Positions 34,787-46,141 of a stretch of 64,000 bases of DNA are shown one piece after another. Below the pieces are notes generated by a model. That model did not search any database. It was not told the origin of the DNA and saw only the letters and a list, made by a program, of their open reading frames with translations. Position 1 is the stretch's first letter. Each line of letters opens with the position of its first letter. The translations under genes were made by a program, and so were the position numbers. The stretch is from Prunella strophiata (Eukaryota > Chordata > Aves > Passeriformes > Prunellidae): NCBI GenBank assembly GCA_036583965.1, contig JAZBQD010000006.1, forward strand, positions 676,496 through 740,495, in the 5' to 3' direction.

Positions 34787-35483
34787 TGTCCTACATTACA
34801 AGGTAATGTGTGTATTCTATTGCCATCTGTTAGAGGTGTGGTGGTTATCTTCTCTTAATTGGGCAGTTTTCTTTATCTCTTCTACAAACCAATCCTCACT
34901 CGGGGGAGACACCTGCTGTTAATGGGCCATTGAGTGTCACTGCATGACTGATAAAATGACATCATCTCATTGAGAGATGCTCTGCCCAGGGGGAGGAGCC
35001 AAGCATTCAGTCCTGGATATAATCTGAGATTTTTGGGACAATAGAGCAGCCAGATACTGGATTCCCAGAGGAGCAGCTTTCTTCTCCACTGGATTCCCAG
35101 AAGAAGCCCAGGCTCATCTACACCACCACTGGACCTTCAGAGGAAGACAGCACCCTTCTACATGATCACTGCTTCAACAGAACCACACCTGTCACTCCAG
35201 GAGAACTGCAGCCACCATTTAATAGGACTGCTGCCAACACCCTGACCCACAGGGTGTCAGGTTGTATTCTGACTCTGTCAGAGTTTTTTTGTTGATGTTT
35301 GTACTACTGCATTTGTATTTTTAGTTTTTGTAGTACAGAACTGTTATTCTTATTCCCATATTTTTGCCTGAGAGCCTTTTAATTTCAAAATTATAATAAT
35401 TTGAAGGGAGGTGGTTTGCATTTTCCATTTCAAGGGAGGCTTTTGCCTTCCTTAGCAGACACCCATCTTTTCAAACCAAGACA
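34787..35483 (+). mobile_element. Solo LTR, 697 bp, 5-bp TSD AGAAG
   Basis: The element starts TGTCCTACATTAC and ends AAACCAAGACA. AGAAG lies at 34782-34786 and 35484-35488. A TATA-like GGATATAATC is near 35016. A second copy of the same family in the opposite direction is at 41460-42179. The 5-bp duplication suggests a class III (ERVL-like) element. Confidence 0.8.
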
Positions 35484-35706
35484 AGAAGACAAAGCCATTG
35501 CTGGGCTGCCTCTTCCCCATGCCTCACGTAAGCCACATCAAACTCAGTGGACTCTGTATATCCATTCTCTGCTCCGTCTACCGTCATTATCTCTGGATCT
35601 CAGGACCTAAACATAAGGGCAATAGTTTTCTGATAGGGCTGGAAGAGGAAGAGGTAGCAGCACAAGCTGCTCTTGTTGAACTTGACGACTGCTAACATGA
35701 ATTTGG

Positions 35707-36112
35707 CAGCCTTGCTCCTCTGGCAGCCAGTACACTGCACACACCAGCCCAGTGCTCTGCAGCCTCGTTCTTCACCTTTTGGAACTGTCACGTTTTCATT
35801 CTGGTGGAGTCAAATCCTCGTCTGTTCTCACACAGAACATTGTGCCAGCAGGGAAGTGCTCCTAAGCATTTCTTCTGCCAAAATAGACCTGGGCCATGCA
35901 CTTTCCTTCTAAGCACTACATACCACCACATTCAGTCTCTCTCGTCATCTGAATCCAGGCAGAAAGCTTCTTGGCTACATCTTGCACAGAGAATTGTGCC
36001 AGGCCAATGAGCTTGCCTGGAGCTTGCCCCTGAAACTTGTGGAAACTTGTATTTGCACCACATTCAAGGGGCAATCCTCTTTCCTTTACAATGTGCAAAG
36101 TGCTGCCAGATC
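35707..36112 (+). repeat. Right arm of the ~406-bp inverted repeat
   Basis: Partner of 33484-33890, with the arms separated by about 1.8 kb that includes the solo LTR at 34787-35483. Confidence 0.9.
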
Positions 36113-36285
36113 TCTGTGCTCTCTGCACAGTCCTTCTCAGCTCGAAGGACTACTGCACACATTACAGCCTCACAAGGACTAAAGCTCCAGAGAGACATCT
36201 CACACAGAAAAATGTGCCGGGACAAAACCATATTTTTCATGTCCCCTTCTTGTCACTCAGATTGTGATGCTGTGTTAAATGTCTT

Positions 36286-36400
36286 GGACACAGAACAACT
36301 AATCCAGCAAGTCCTTCTCTCCCGGCCCATTTCACTGAATGAAAGCTCCATGGACTGTTTGGCCTCAGTGAAACAAAAAGGATATGAGTGCACCTAAAGC
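36286..36400 (+). repeat. 115-bp identical pair, copy 1, with an open C-terminal frame
   Basis: Base-for-base identical to 40485-40599. A plus-strand frame across it reads D-T-E-Q-L-I-Q-Q-V-L-L-S-R-P-I-S then ...K-Q-K-G-Y-E-C-T and a TAA. GGACACAG at its start could serve as a 3' splice site. I do not recognise the peptide. Confidence 0.85.
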
Positions 36401-36639
36401 AGAGGAGAAACCGTGTGTAGCACACTGTGGGTGCATGCTGTACACACAGGGAAAAGCAGCAAAGCTCAATGCCATCACTGGGCTTCAGTCCTGTCCAGAC
36501 CACATAAGGCGAAGAATGAAGTGGCAGAGCACCGGGCTTGTTTGCACAGTGAACAGAATTGCAAAAGTCCAGCAGGAGCTCGTTCTCAATTTGAGTCCGC
36601 TGAGAATGGTCTTGTTGCTTGAAACGTAACATCAAGCCG

Positions 36640-37800
36640 TTAGTCTTTATCACAAAACGTGGAGATTAGCTCTTTTTTACACTCTCAGTGTTGCAGAGTC
36701 TACAATAACCAAGTCCATAGAAGCACATGTCAAAACAGAAGGCATTCTTTATGTACCCCTTCTCCAAGCAGCCCTGAAATTGTGCACAACACACTGCATC
36801 TCTGTACTTTCTTTCTCAGATAGATATGTGTGAAAAATGCGTATTACATGATTGGCTTTTTGCAAATACTGTATTTATTATGTTGTATTGGTAAGTAGTG
36901 CTGTATTGATATTTTAATAGTATAGTAAATGTAGTGTTATAGTTAAATTGTAATTTTTGTAATTAAAATAGAGACTATGAATGTAAGATATTTTTTTAAG
37001 TGAGGAAGGGGGTACTGGTATAGAGATAGCAAACACAGGATGTGTAAATCTTTCAGAGAAGAAAGAATTTATGACTCTTATCAGAAGGGACCAATTCTTC
37101 CTGCCTTGCTGAGCCTAGAAGGCGCCAAAAAGGATCAAGAGAAAGAAGCTGACAAGAACCAGATGAAATCCTTTGTTTGAATGGAGTTTATGCATAATGA
37201 ATGAGATATATGAATATGCAACAGGTTATTGCTTTTGAGGGTTAATCCTCTGTTAACGGGTGTGCTTTTGGGACTTAATTTGTCCAGGAGGGCACCTGAA
37301 CTGGTTCATAACTCTTTGTTTTTTATTGTCTCATATTGTCCTAATTTCAATTGTTCAAATTTTTATTACTCCAATTATATTACTATTTTTATAACCATTT
37401 TATTACTATTAAACTTTTAAAATTTCAAAAACAAGTGATTGGTTTTTCACAATATGCCATCACATTTTCCACTCTTGCAGCTCCACTGCCAACTTTCTAG
37501 CAGATGCTCTTACAGAAAAAAAGCTCTATAAGTAAAAACAAGGCTTCATCCGCTTGCCACACGTAAGTCACATCAAACTCACCAGTGCACTGAGTCCTTC
37601 TCTTCTCTGCTGCAACTGCCATTGCGTTGTCTGGATCTTGGAGCCTAGATGAAAGCGCAGTTATTTCCATGGAGGGCTGAAAGAAAAATCGATAGCAGCA
37701 AGAAGAGCTGTCCTTAAGATTTTTGCTTAAGACTGCAACATGAATTCAGCAGGCAAGAAAGCAGCAGCCACCAGCTTTTTGCAAGCCTCTGTGCTAGGCA
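36640..37800 (+). repeat. Long-unit repeat, copy 2
   Basis: Paralogue of copy 1 at 34130-36130. It is interrupted by the solo LTR at 36829-37451, and the pre-insertion sequence is visible in copy 1 near 34700. Confidence 0.65.
36829..37451 (+). mobile_element. Solo LTR, 623 bp, 5-bp TSD ATATG
   Basis: Starts TGTGAAAAATGCG and ends GGTTTTTCACA, the same family as 3404-4029. ATATG is at 36824-36828 and 37452-37456. The clean duplication shows a simple insertion followed by LTR-LTR recombination. Confidence 0.92.
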
Positions 37801-37829
37801 GCAGGGAGCTGGACTTGAGCAACTGGGAC

Positions 37830-38190
37830 AGGTGATGAGGTGTCCACTGCTTCCAGTGACCCCTCCTGGTGCTCCCAGTGCCTCACCTCAGTGCTCCCAG
37901 TTCTCTTCAGAGCTCCCAGCAGGACTCCCTGGTTCCCCTCCCTGCTCCCACTTCCAACCAGTGCTCCCAGCTGACTCTCAGTTCAGTCCTGGTGGACTCA
38001 GTGTTGCTCCCTGCAGCGCTATCCCAGTCTCACCCCTCGTCTCACCCCAGTGCTTCCAGTGCCATCCCCACATCACTCCCAAACTGTCCTCAGTGCTCCC
38101 AGTTCTCTCCAAGTGTTCCCAGGGTCACCGCCCGGCTCCCTCCACATCTTTTCAATCTCTCTTGTGTCCTTGTCTCACCCCAAACTGACT
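37830..38190. repeat. CCAGTGCTCCCAGT-type degenerate array
   Basis: Imperfect units with 'cagtgctccca', 'ctcccagtt' and 'caccccagtgc'. It is the second of three places in the window where this core occurs. Confidence 0.7.
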
Positions 38191-38199
38191 CCAGCTCTT

Positions 38200-40480
38200 T
38201 TGAATTCATTGAGGCCAGAGCAAAGGGGAATTTCTGTGGAAGATGCAGAACCTCTGTCAGCACCAAAATTCCCAATGTTTCATCCACTGTCCCAAGGCAA
38301 CACCTAAACCTGTCTTTTCCCACCTAAATCCAGCTTTTTCCACCTAAACCCAGCTTTTTCCACCACCAACTCTGAGAAATCATATGTGCTAAGGACCCAA
38401 AATCCTGGACATGGCCCCAAAGTGGAGACACAAAACTTCCTGCAGAGCCTAGCCTCCAAATCCTGCAGCTGCTTTGGCTGTTCCCAACCCGGAGACAACC
38501 CAAGGTCATCCAGAGGACAGAGATAAGGGAACGAGGACACCCCAAGACCCTCAGGGGAGGTGGGGAGTACAGGCACCAAGACCCTCCAGGCCTGGAGGTG
38601 ATGAAGAGGTGCCTGCAGTGGCCCCTCAACCCTGATGGGATCTCCCCAAGTTCAAACCCCCACATGGCTCCCCCTGAATTTTCTTGACCAGTGTTTATTG
38701 ATTGGGCTTTTCCTAGTCTTCCTTTGTTTCCAGGAAAGGTTTCTTCAGGGTGATTAATAACCCACCTTTCTCCCACCCCTGTGTTACAACTTAAGAATTC
38801 ATCCAGATGTGTCACAAATGACCTCCACTTCTTTCAAACAGGAAAAAGATGCCACCTTTTCCCTGCTCTGGTCCATGCCCACAGGGAGGACTTTGGTGTG
38901 TGTGCCAATGGCCATGAAGCCACTTTGGGGTGGAGCAGAGGCTGCGGTGGGTGGGTGTGGAGCAGAGATCCTTCCACCTTTGCAGAGCTTGCTCTGCCCA
39001 TCCCAAGCACACACTTTAGTCATTTTGACCCATTTAACCATTTCTCCTGTCTCCTACACCATTCAGTATCAGCCACTGTCAGAAAATCTTGCTGTTTTCA
39101 ATGGCTGAAGCTTTAAATGAGAAAGTTCAACATGGCAAAAGTTCGGAGTGCTGAAGACAGCAGGTATTTCCAGCCTGTGTGTTCCATACTTTGTCCAAAA
39201 GGCTGTTGGTATCTGGATGTTTAGATGCTTTTTTTAGACACTGAGTTGTCTTTATCACCAGGAGATGTAAAAAGCTTCATCTCCACAGCACACCAATAGG
39301 CCACTTTCACCCTGCTCCACTAATCCCAGACCAATTCCTGCCCTCTGCCTGAAGCCCCCAGTCCCAGTCCCAGTTTAGGCTGTTCTAATTCAGCACTGCC
39401 AGTCCCACCCTGATGGACTGAAGTGCCTGCAGTCCATTTCATGAGGCTCAAAACTAACAGGAAGTTCTCAGCTTTAATTTTCAGCTGGTTTAGCCCTGAA
39501 GCAGGTCACCAGAGTAACCGAAATCCCCAGAAATGTCCCAGGGAAGGGACAAACTACCCAGCCAAGGTTGTGCCAGTGGTCCTGAAGTGGTGACTTCCAC
39601 TGTGCCAAGAGCAGCCCTGGGACTGCAGCCTGAGATCCCTGAGGAGCTGCAATTCCTCAGAAGCAGAAGCAGCAGCCTGATGGATGTTTAAAACTTAAGC
39701 AATTCAGATGGACAGTTCTTTCCTGTCCCTCCATTATATCCTTCAAAAAGGAGCAAACCCACTGATTTCAGGACACGAAAGGTCCCTGCAGGAGGAACTC
39801 AACACAAGCTCCCAGATGTGTCCCCAGTCCTTCCCTCACAGTTGTCCACAGAGCTTTAGGACAGCACCCAGAGCCCCTGTGCTCATGGCAGGTGACCACA
39901 GCTCAGCTGGCAGTGAGACTGTGTGTGGTGGGTCCCAGGCTCCCATTCTGGACAGCCCAGTGCTGTGGTGGCTCATGGTGGGTCACAGTGGCCACAGACT
40001 CAGCCGCTTGCCCACAGGCCTGTGTTGTCCCACAATTCACAACAAAATCTCTTTTCCCCACCCTGTCAGAGAGAGCAAAGTCCCAGCACCTGCTGCAAGG
40101 CTTAAGTCTCCATGCCCAGGATTTTTGCTGGGGAGAAGGGGACACTCAGCCTCCCCCAGGCAGCACCTCCTGCTCTGTTAAACATCACAGCTGATGTCAT
40201 TCTGGGGCTGAGCAGCAGCAAGGTCAGGCTGAGGAGAAAGTTCTTGTCAGAATCCTTGGACTTCACACTGGTGATCCCAGTAACACCCAGAAGGTCATGG
40301 TTTGGTTACCAGATGAAGAATCATTAGCACCTGGTGGGTTTGATGCCTTTAGGATTTTATATTTTTCATGTATTTGTGAACCTGCAATTCTTTAGTGTAT
40401 AGCTCTGAACTCCATGTACAGTGTTGGTTACTGTCTTCCCATTTTGGTCAGACACAACAATTCCTCTCCAGGCCTGGGAA
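38200..40480. other. No gene recognised in about 2.3 kb
   Basis: Short direct repeats 'cacctaaa.ccagctttttcc' occur at 38305-38360. A minus-strand AATAAA lies near 38694 (plus 'gtgtttattg'). No exon chain or element boundaries could be supported. Confidence 0.4.
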
Positions 40481-40484
40481 TCAA

Positions 40485-40599
40485 GGACACAGAACAACTA
40501 ATCCAGCAAGTCCTTCTCTCCCGGCCCATTTCACTGAATGAAAGCTCCATGGACTGTTTGGCCTCAGTGAAACAAAAAGGATATGAGTGCACCTAAAGC
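40485..40599 (+). repeat. 115-bp identical pair, copy 2, followed by AATAAA
   Basis: Identical to 36286-36400. Here the TAA stop (about 40594) is followed about 30 bases later by AATAAAAG near 40629 and a G8 run, so this copy has the look of a terminal coding exon or processed copy with its polyadenylation signal. The upstream frame differs between copies. Confidence 0.85.
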
Positions 40600-40639
40600 C
40601 TCACTGCCTCAGGCTCCAAGAGATGTAAATAAAAGTTTG

Positions 40640-41455
40640 TTGGGGGGGGAGAAAACTTGGGGTAAATTACTTCATTACCTGAAGGTGTAATTAGAAGATT
40701 AAACCCCAGTATGCAAAGGGACCAAACTTATGAAAGTGTGAAAACAGGTGACCTGCTGTCCATTTTTGGGTGTAGCCCCTGGGGGGCTTCATCTGCCCGA
40801 AATGTACCTGAAGGTCCTTCAAAAAATCCAACTGCTTTTTATTCCCTTAATTTTGTCTGGCCTCTGTTTTTTAGGTAGCCCTGGAAAAGGCATCAGGTAA
40901 TTACAATGCTAATTTTTAAAAACCCATTGGTCTATGGAACTGCATGATACTTACTCTGTAGGAAAAAGAACTGGAAAGCAACCAGACCAGTTGCGGCAAC
41001 TTTTACCAGTTCAGGTATAACTTTGGGGTTGTCAGCCACCAGAGACCACCAAAGAGACCCCCAGGACAGAACAATGTGTGCATAAAGGGAAGAGAAAATA
41101 TGTTAATGATTTTGGGGAAAATTATTATGTATGTTTACTCCAGGAAAATCAATGAATATGTATATAAAATAGAGAGTAGAAACAGAAGTATTTTCTAGAA
41201 TCAGTGTGTACTTGGTAGAGTTACACCCCACACATCCAGCCAAATAAAGAACGCCTGCTTTCCACAGGAAAACACATGAGATAGTTCCTCAAACATAGAA
41301 CTGAAATGCACAAGAAAGAAAAGGCTCACAAAATGTCACTAAACTGTTTCCAAGCCACCAAAATCCATTAAATGTAAGCAGACAATTTAATTTAAACAAC
41401 AGAATGTGACAGGCTCCTTATCTTTGCTTTGCAAAGAACAACAAGTACAGTATGT
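40640..41455. other. No gene recognised
   Basis: AT-rich sequence with an AATAAAG near 41246 that may belong to an unbounded LTR. No other signal. Confidence 0.35.
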
Positions 41456-41459
41456 CCAC

Positions 41460-42179
41460 TATCCTAGTTTAAAAAGACACGTGTCTGCTAAGGAAGGAAG
41501 GCAGGAGCCTCCCTTGAAATGGAAAATGTAAACCACCTCCCTTCAAATTATTATAATTTTGAAATTGAGAGGCTCTCAGGCAAAGATATGAGAATAGGAA
41601 TAACAGTTCTTTACTAGGAAAAGTAAAAATACAAATGCAGTAGTACAAACAAACAAACAAACAAACAAACCCCCTCTGACAGAGTCAGAATACGATCTGA
41701 CACCCTGTGGGTCAGGGTGGTGGCAGCAGTCCTATTAAATGGTGGCTGCAGTTCTCCTGGAGTGACAGGTGTGGTTCTGTTGAAGCAGTAATCCTGTACA
41801 AGGGTGTTGTTTTCCTCTGAAGGTCCAGTGGTGGTGTAGATGAGCCTGGGCTTCCTCTGGGAATCCAGTGGAGAAGAAAGCTGCTCCTCTGGGAATCCAG
41901 TGGGAAAAGGCTGTCTCTATTGTTCCAAAATCAGATTATATCCAGGACTGAATGCTTGGCTCCTCCCCCTGGGTGGAGCATCCCTCAATGAGATGATGTC
42001 ATTTTTATCAATCAGGCAGTGACACTCAATGGCCCATGAACAGAAAGTGTCTCCCCCGAGTGAGGATTGGTTGTGGAAGAGATGAAGAAAAACTGCCCAA
42101 TTAACAGAGGATAACTGCCCCTCCTCTAACAGATGGCAATAGAATACACATCCCCAGCTACATATTTCAACCTAAGACA
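41460..42179 (-). mobile_element. Solo LTR, 720 bp, same family as 34787-35483, opposite direction
   Basis: On the minus strand it starts TGTCTTAGGTTG and carries the same GGATATAATCTG box and the same glutamine-type 'gattcccagaggagcagc' repeats. Flanks are TCCAC (41455-41459) and TCCAT (42180-42184), a probable 5-bp duplication with one change. A (TTTG/CAAA)n microsatellite at 41648-41670 lies inside it. Confidence 0.75.
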
Positions 42180-43020
42180 TCCATTTAAGACAATTTATTT
42201 TGGAATAACACATTCCTCAACTTCCCCTGAAGCTGGGAATTTGTACTAAATACAGACAGGTTTGGGAGCCCTGACAAGCTGGCTCTGACATTAGAAAATG
42301 TCTCTGTGTGTGGACAGGAGCTGCACCACGCACTGTAAAGTGAAATGAATGTTGAAGGAGCATGGTGGGTCCCAGGGAGCTCTGATCACTGCAGAACCTC
42401 ATCTGACATGGATGGCCAACCCAGCTGCACTGGGATCACAGATCACTGCACTTCCAACTTCCAGGTCAAACATGATCACATTGCATTCCTACTGAATACT
42501 TATCACTGCTTGCTGTGAATGACAGGGGAATTGGGTGGGGAGTAGCAGCAAATTGACATTTACTGACTTTCTGAATTATCCTAAGGAAATGTAATCAATT
42601 GTCACATGAACATTTGTTGCTAATTTTACACAATTAATTAATTTCATTAAATGTATCACTTACCATGCCCACAAAGACATTTCCTTCAGAGGAAAAGGAA
42701 AGTGCTTCAAACCATGCCATAGATGAGCCCTCATTTAAGCAAGGCTTCTACAGATCCCTTTCTGTAAACCATGACAAATTCACAATTGACTTTTTTCTCA
42801 AACCTTTCATGGCAGTTCACTTGTGTGCTTCGAGTCCCACTTTAAAAAGCTTTTGAAGAGATTGTTTTATCTTCAATGACTTTGTGCCTGTAATCAGAAA
42901 GTGTTTTTAATTGTTCTTTCAGCCATTTCTGCCCTACAAGTGGTTTGCCTGAGGAGAATAGAAGCTCAAACATGCAGGTGTGAGCAGGCTGCTTCCCCTG
43001 AAGAAATCAGAGCAAACACA
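42180..43020. other. No gene recognised
   Basis: AT-rich, unique-looking sequence with no exon or repeat boundary that I can defend. Confidence 0.4.
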
Positions 43021-43024
43021 GAGT

Positions 43025-44410
43025 TCAGATCAGTGATTTGAGGAGCCCTAGCTGACTGGAAGCTGGCAAATATTGTCCCAGTTTTCAAGGGCAAGACGGA
43101 TCCCAGACACGACAGTCCTGTCAGTCTCACTCTGATACTCGATAAAATCACAGAAAAGTTTGTTCTGGGAAGTATTGAAAAACACCTGGAGGACAATGTA
43201 GGCCGCAGTCAGAGTCAGCACGGCTTCATGAGGGGAAAGTCCTGCTTGTGAAATCTGAGTTCCTTCTATGATAGGGGAACCCACTTGGTTGATCCAGGAA
43301 AGCCAGTGGATGGAATCTTTCTGGATTTCAGCAAAGCTTTTAATACTGTGTCTCCCAGAATGCTTCTGAACAAAGTGTCCAGCACACAGCTGGATAAACA
43401 CATTGTGGGATGGGTGAGCAACTGGCTCACTGCACTGAGGGTGGCAGTGGCTGGGGTGACACCACTCTGGCAGTGGTCACCAGAGGGTTCTGCAGGGCTC
43501 CATTGGCAGTCCCAGCTCTCCAATGTCTTTGTTGATGACCTGAACACAGGACTTGAAGGGATAATCAGTAAATTTACTGGTGACACCAAACTGGGAGGAG
43601 CTGTTGACTGCCTGGAGGGCAGAGAGGCTCTGCAGAGAGACCTCCCAAAATAGAGATGGGCAATCACCAACCGTGTGGAGTTCAGCAAGGGAAGGGTCAG
43701 ATTCTGCCCTGGGATGGGCACCCCTGGCTTGGTGTATGGGCTGGGAAGGAGAGGCTGGAGAGCAGCTGTGGGGAGGGACCTGGGGTCCTGGCCAAGGGCA
43801 AGTTGAACATGAGTCAGCCGTGCCCTGGCAGTCCAAAGTGCCACTGTGTCCTGGGGACAGCAGGCCCAGTATCCTGGCTTTTCAGGGAGGGGAGTGTCAT
43901 GCTCTGCTCTGCACTGGGGTGGCCTCACCTTGAGCGACATCACAATATAAAAAAGACATAAAGCCATTGTAGAGTGTCCAGAGGAGCTCACAAGGATGGG
44001 GAAGGGTCTGGAGGGGCTCTGTGAGGAACTGCTGAGGACACTTGGTTTGTTCAGCTGGAGAAGAGGAGACTCAGGTCAGACCTCACTGAGCTCTTCAACA
44101 TCTTCCTGAGGGGCAGTGCAGGGGCCAGCACAGATCTCTTCCCTCTCATGAGCAGGGACAGGACTCGAGGGAATGGCTGGAGATGAGTCAGGGGAGGATA
44201 GGCTGGATATCAGGAGAAAGTTTTTCACCTGGAGAGGGGTTGAGCACTGGAACAGGATCCCCAGGGAAGCAGTATCAGCCCCAAGTCTGTCTGCAACAAT
44301 GCTCTCAGGCCCACGGTGGGATTGTTGTGGTGCCCTAGGCAGGGCAGGAGTTGGACTCAATGATCCTGATGGGTCCCTTCCCACTCAGCATGTTCTGTGC
44401 TGCTCTGAAA
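43025..44410 (+). mobile_element. CR1 LINE fragment (plus strand), RT domain to 3' end
   Basis: Readable landmarks are D-W-K-L-A-N-I-V-P-V-F (about 43050), G-S-I-E-K-H-L-E-D (about 43170), D-F-S-K-A-F-N-T-V (about 43325), D-T-K-L-G-G-A-V-D (about 43585) and a CR1 3' tail 'ttggactcaatgatcctgatgggtccc' ending near 44410. Stops interrupt it. It is 5'-truncated and inactive. Confidence 0.9.
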
Positions 44411-44689
44411 TTACCTCAGCATCCAGCACTCAGCTTTCACTCCAGAATAAAGCTGTTCCAGCCTGGTGAACACAGACATTCCACCCCTCCTAAGTACAGC
44501 ACCTACAATATTCCTTAATTCCTTTGGATTAAAGAAAGAAAGAAACTGCATTTAAGTGTCACTGTAATAATTCTGTGCCCTTCCTTACTGGCTGCTCGTA
44601 AGGGGGGCCATTTACAGAGCAGCTCAGCAGGGGCCGTGGCTTGCCCTGGCCATGGGAGGGGACAGAACAGGGTGTGGGTGCCCCCTGTG

Positions 44690-44920
44690 CCCCTGTCACT
44701 CATGGGGGACATGGCAGTGACGGGCGACAGGTGGCCATGGAAGTGCTACCATGGGTGTGGTGACACCAGGGCACAGGTGGCCATGGAGGTGCCACCATGG
44801 GGATGGTGGCCCCAAGGGATGTGTGGCCTTGGAGGTGCCACTGCAGGTCCCAGGATGCTCATGGAGATGCCACCAGGGGACAGGCGGCCATGGGGTGACA
44901 ATGCCATTGGTGTGGCAGTG
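44690..44920. repeat. ~55-60-bp minisatellite
   Basis: About four imperfect units with 'ggtggccatggaggtgccaccatgggg'. No gene is associated. Confidence 0.7.
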
Positions 44921-45005
44921 TGACAGTGACAGGCCATGTGTGGGGTGGCTCTGTGCCTGCCCTGTGGGTGGCCCCACGGGTGCCGAGCCGGTTTGGCTGG
45001 GTCCC

Positions 45006-45442
45006 TGTAGGAATGTGCCCCCTATTGGCAGAAGTAATAAAACTGTCCTTTGTCCCCCAAAAAAGGAAAAGGCCCAGAAGTTTCTCTCACCACTTAGCAA
45101 AGGGGACACCTTATAGGACAAAGGGGACTTCACTCTAAATTTAAGGACAGCTAATTGGATAGGAGCCAAGAAGTCCCTCCTGGACAATTTACTATAAAAG
45201 CAGGCTCAACAAAGGAACTAACAGCTTTTGTAAGGTGTTTTACTAGGTACAAGACCTGCTTGCACCTAGATCGGTTTTTCTCTTTGTTATTTTGTCTTTT
45301 ATTAAACGTTTTTTGTTTCCGACACGACTGCAAGAGCCATCCTGCTCATTTATGCCTTCTGCCAGGTAGCTGGGCTATCCTGGTGTGTATTATAACTCAC
45401 CGAGAGCTTAAAAGATCTGGCTCGAGGCAATAAAATAATACA
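45006..45442 (+). mobile_element. Solo LTR, 437 bp, 6-bp TSD GGTCCC
   Basis: Starts TGTAGGAATGTGCC and ends AATAATACA. A TATA box (CTATAAAAGC) is at 45192-45201 and a TTTATTAAACG polyadenylation region near 45300. GGTCCC occurs at 45000-45005 and 45443-45448. The 6-bp duplication fits a class II (ERVK-like) element. Confidence 0.92.
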
Positions 45443-45449
45443 GGTCCCA

Positions 45450-46140
45450 GTGCTGGTGCCTGGCCCAGTGCCACTGTCAGTGCCAGCCCCAGCACGGGCA
45501 ACGCTGGGACAGGGACACGTGGGACAGGAACAGACCCTGGGGATAGGGGAGACTGGGCACCTTGGGGGGCTGTTCCAGGCCAACACCTCCCACCCCACAC
45601 CCCAAAATTCATCACCCCACACCCATCATCATCCCCACAAAAGTCATCACCCCCCAAACCGTGGCACCCAAACCATCCCCTTCACCCCCCACCCATCATA
45701 ATCACCCCAAAAGTCATCACCCCCCGCCAATCACCTCAAAATTCCCCCCACCCCTCACCACCACTCTCCCACTCCTGTTCCCCCCTTACCTGCCCCATCC
45801 TGAGCCCCCTGCGGTGCCCTGGCTCCGCTGTCGCTGTGTCGCCTCCTCCTGTCCTCGGAGCGCAGGCACCGCTGCAGGGGTGGCCTCGTCCCCTCGTGTC
45901 CCCTCGTGTCCCCTCGGGTCCCCTGTACCCTTGGGCGCCTTGGAGAGGGCGAAAAACACCTTCTGGAACAGCGACCGGCGTGCGCTGGCCTTGGGGACAC
46001 CCCTGTCGCCCGCCCTGTGGCCGTCGGTGCCGGGATGGCTGTAGGAACGTTTCCAGCCCTGCAGCCACTCCCAGCACCGGCTCCCCGGGGACCTCCTTCC
46101 CCTTTCGGGGTCGCCGCCGGTGGCAGTCGCGGTGCGCCAC
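45450..46140 (-). other. CpG-rich stretch with a possible minus-strand exon
   Basis: A minus-strand frame across 45793-46000 reads R-S-L-F-Q-K-V-F-F-A-L-S-K-A-P-K-G and further basic sequence, and a donor-like GGGCAG|GTAAGG lies at about 45786-45797. The segment is CpG-rich. I do not recognise the product and there is no partner exon, so this is only a candidate. Confidence 0.25.
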
Positions 46141-46141
46141 T

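Larger units (their letters stand above)
34130..36130 (+). repeat. Long-unit repeat, copy 1
   Basis: Two anchors recur in copy 2: 'gttgtgcacaacacac' with 'cacttttttcac..cttgca' (34665-34770 versus 36778-36828 plus 37452-37510), and 'cacgtaag.cacatcaaactc' (about 35525 versus 37560). With the separate LTRs removed, the anchors are about 150-160 bases apart in both copies. It behaves like a degraded satellite or segmental repeat. Confidence 0.65.

Noticed and set aside
3404..42179. A full-length endogenous retrovirus between the similar LTR pairs
   Set aside because: Each LTR has its own target duplication, so they are separate solo LTRs. No gag, pol or env frames lie between them.
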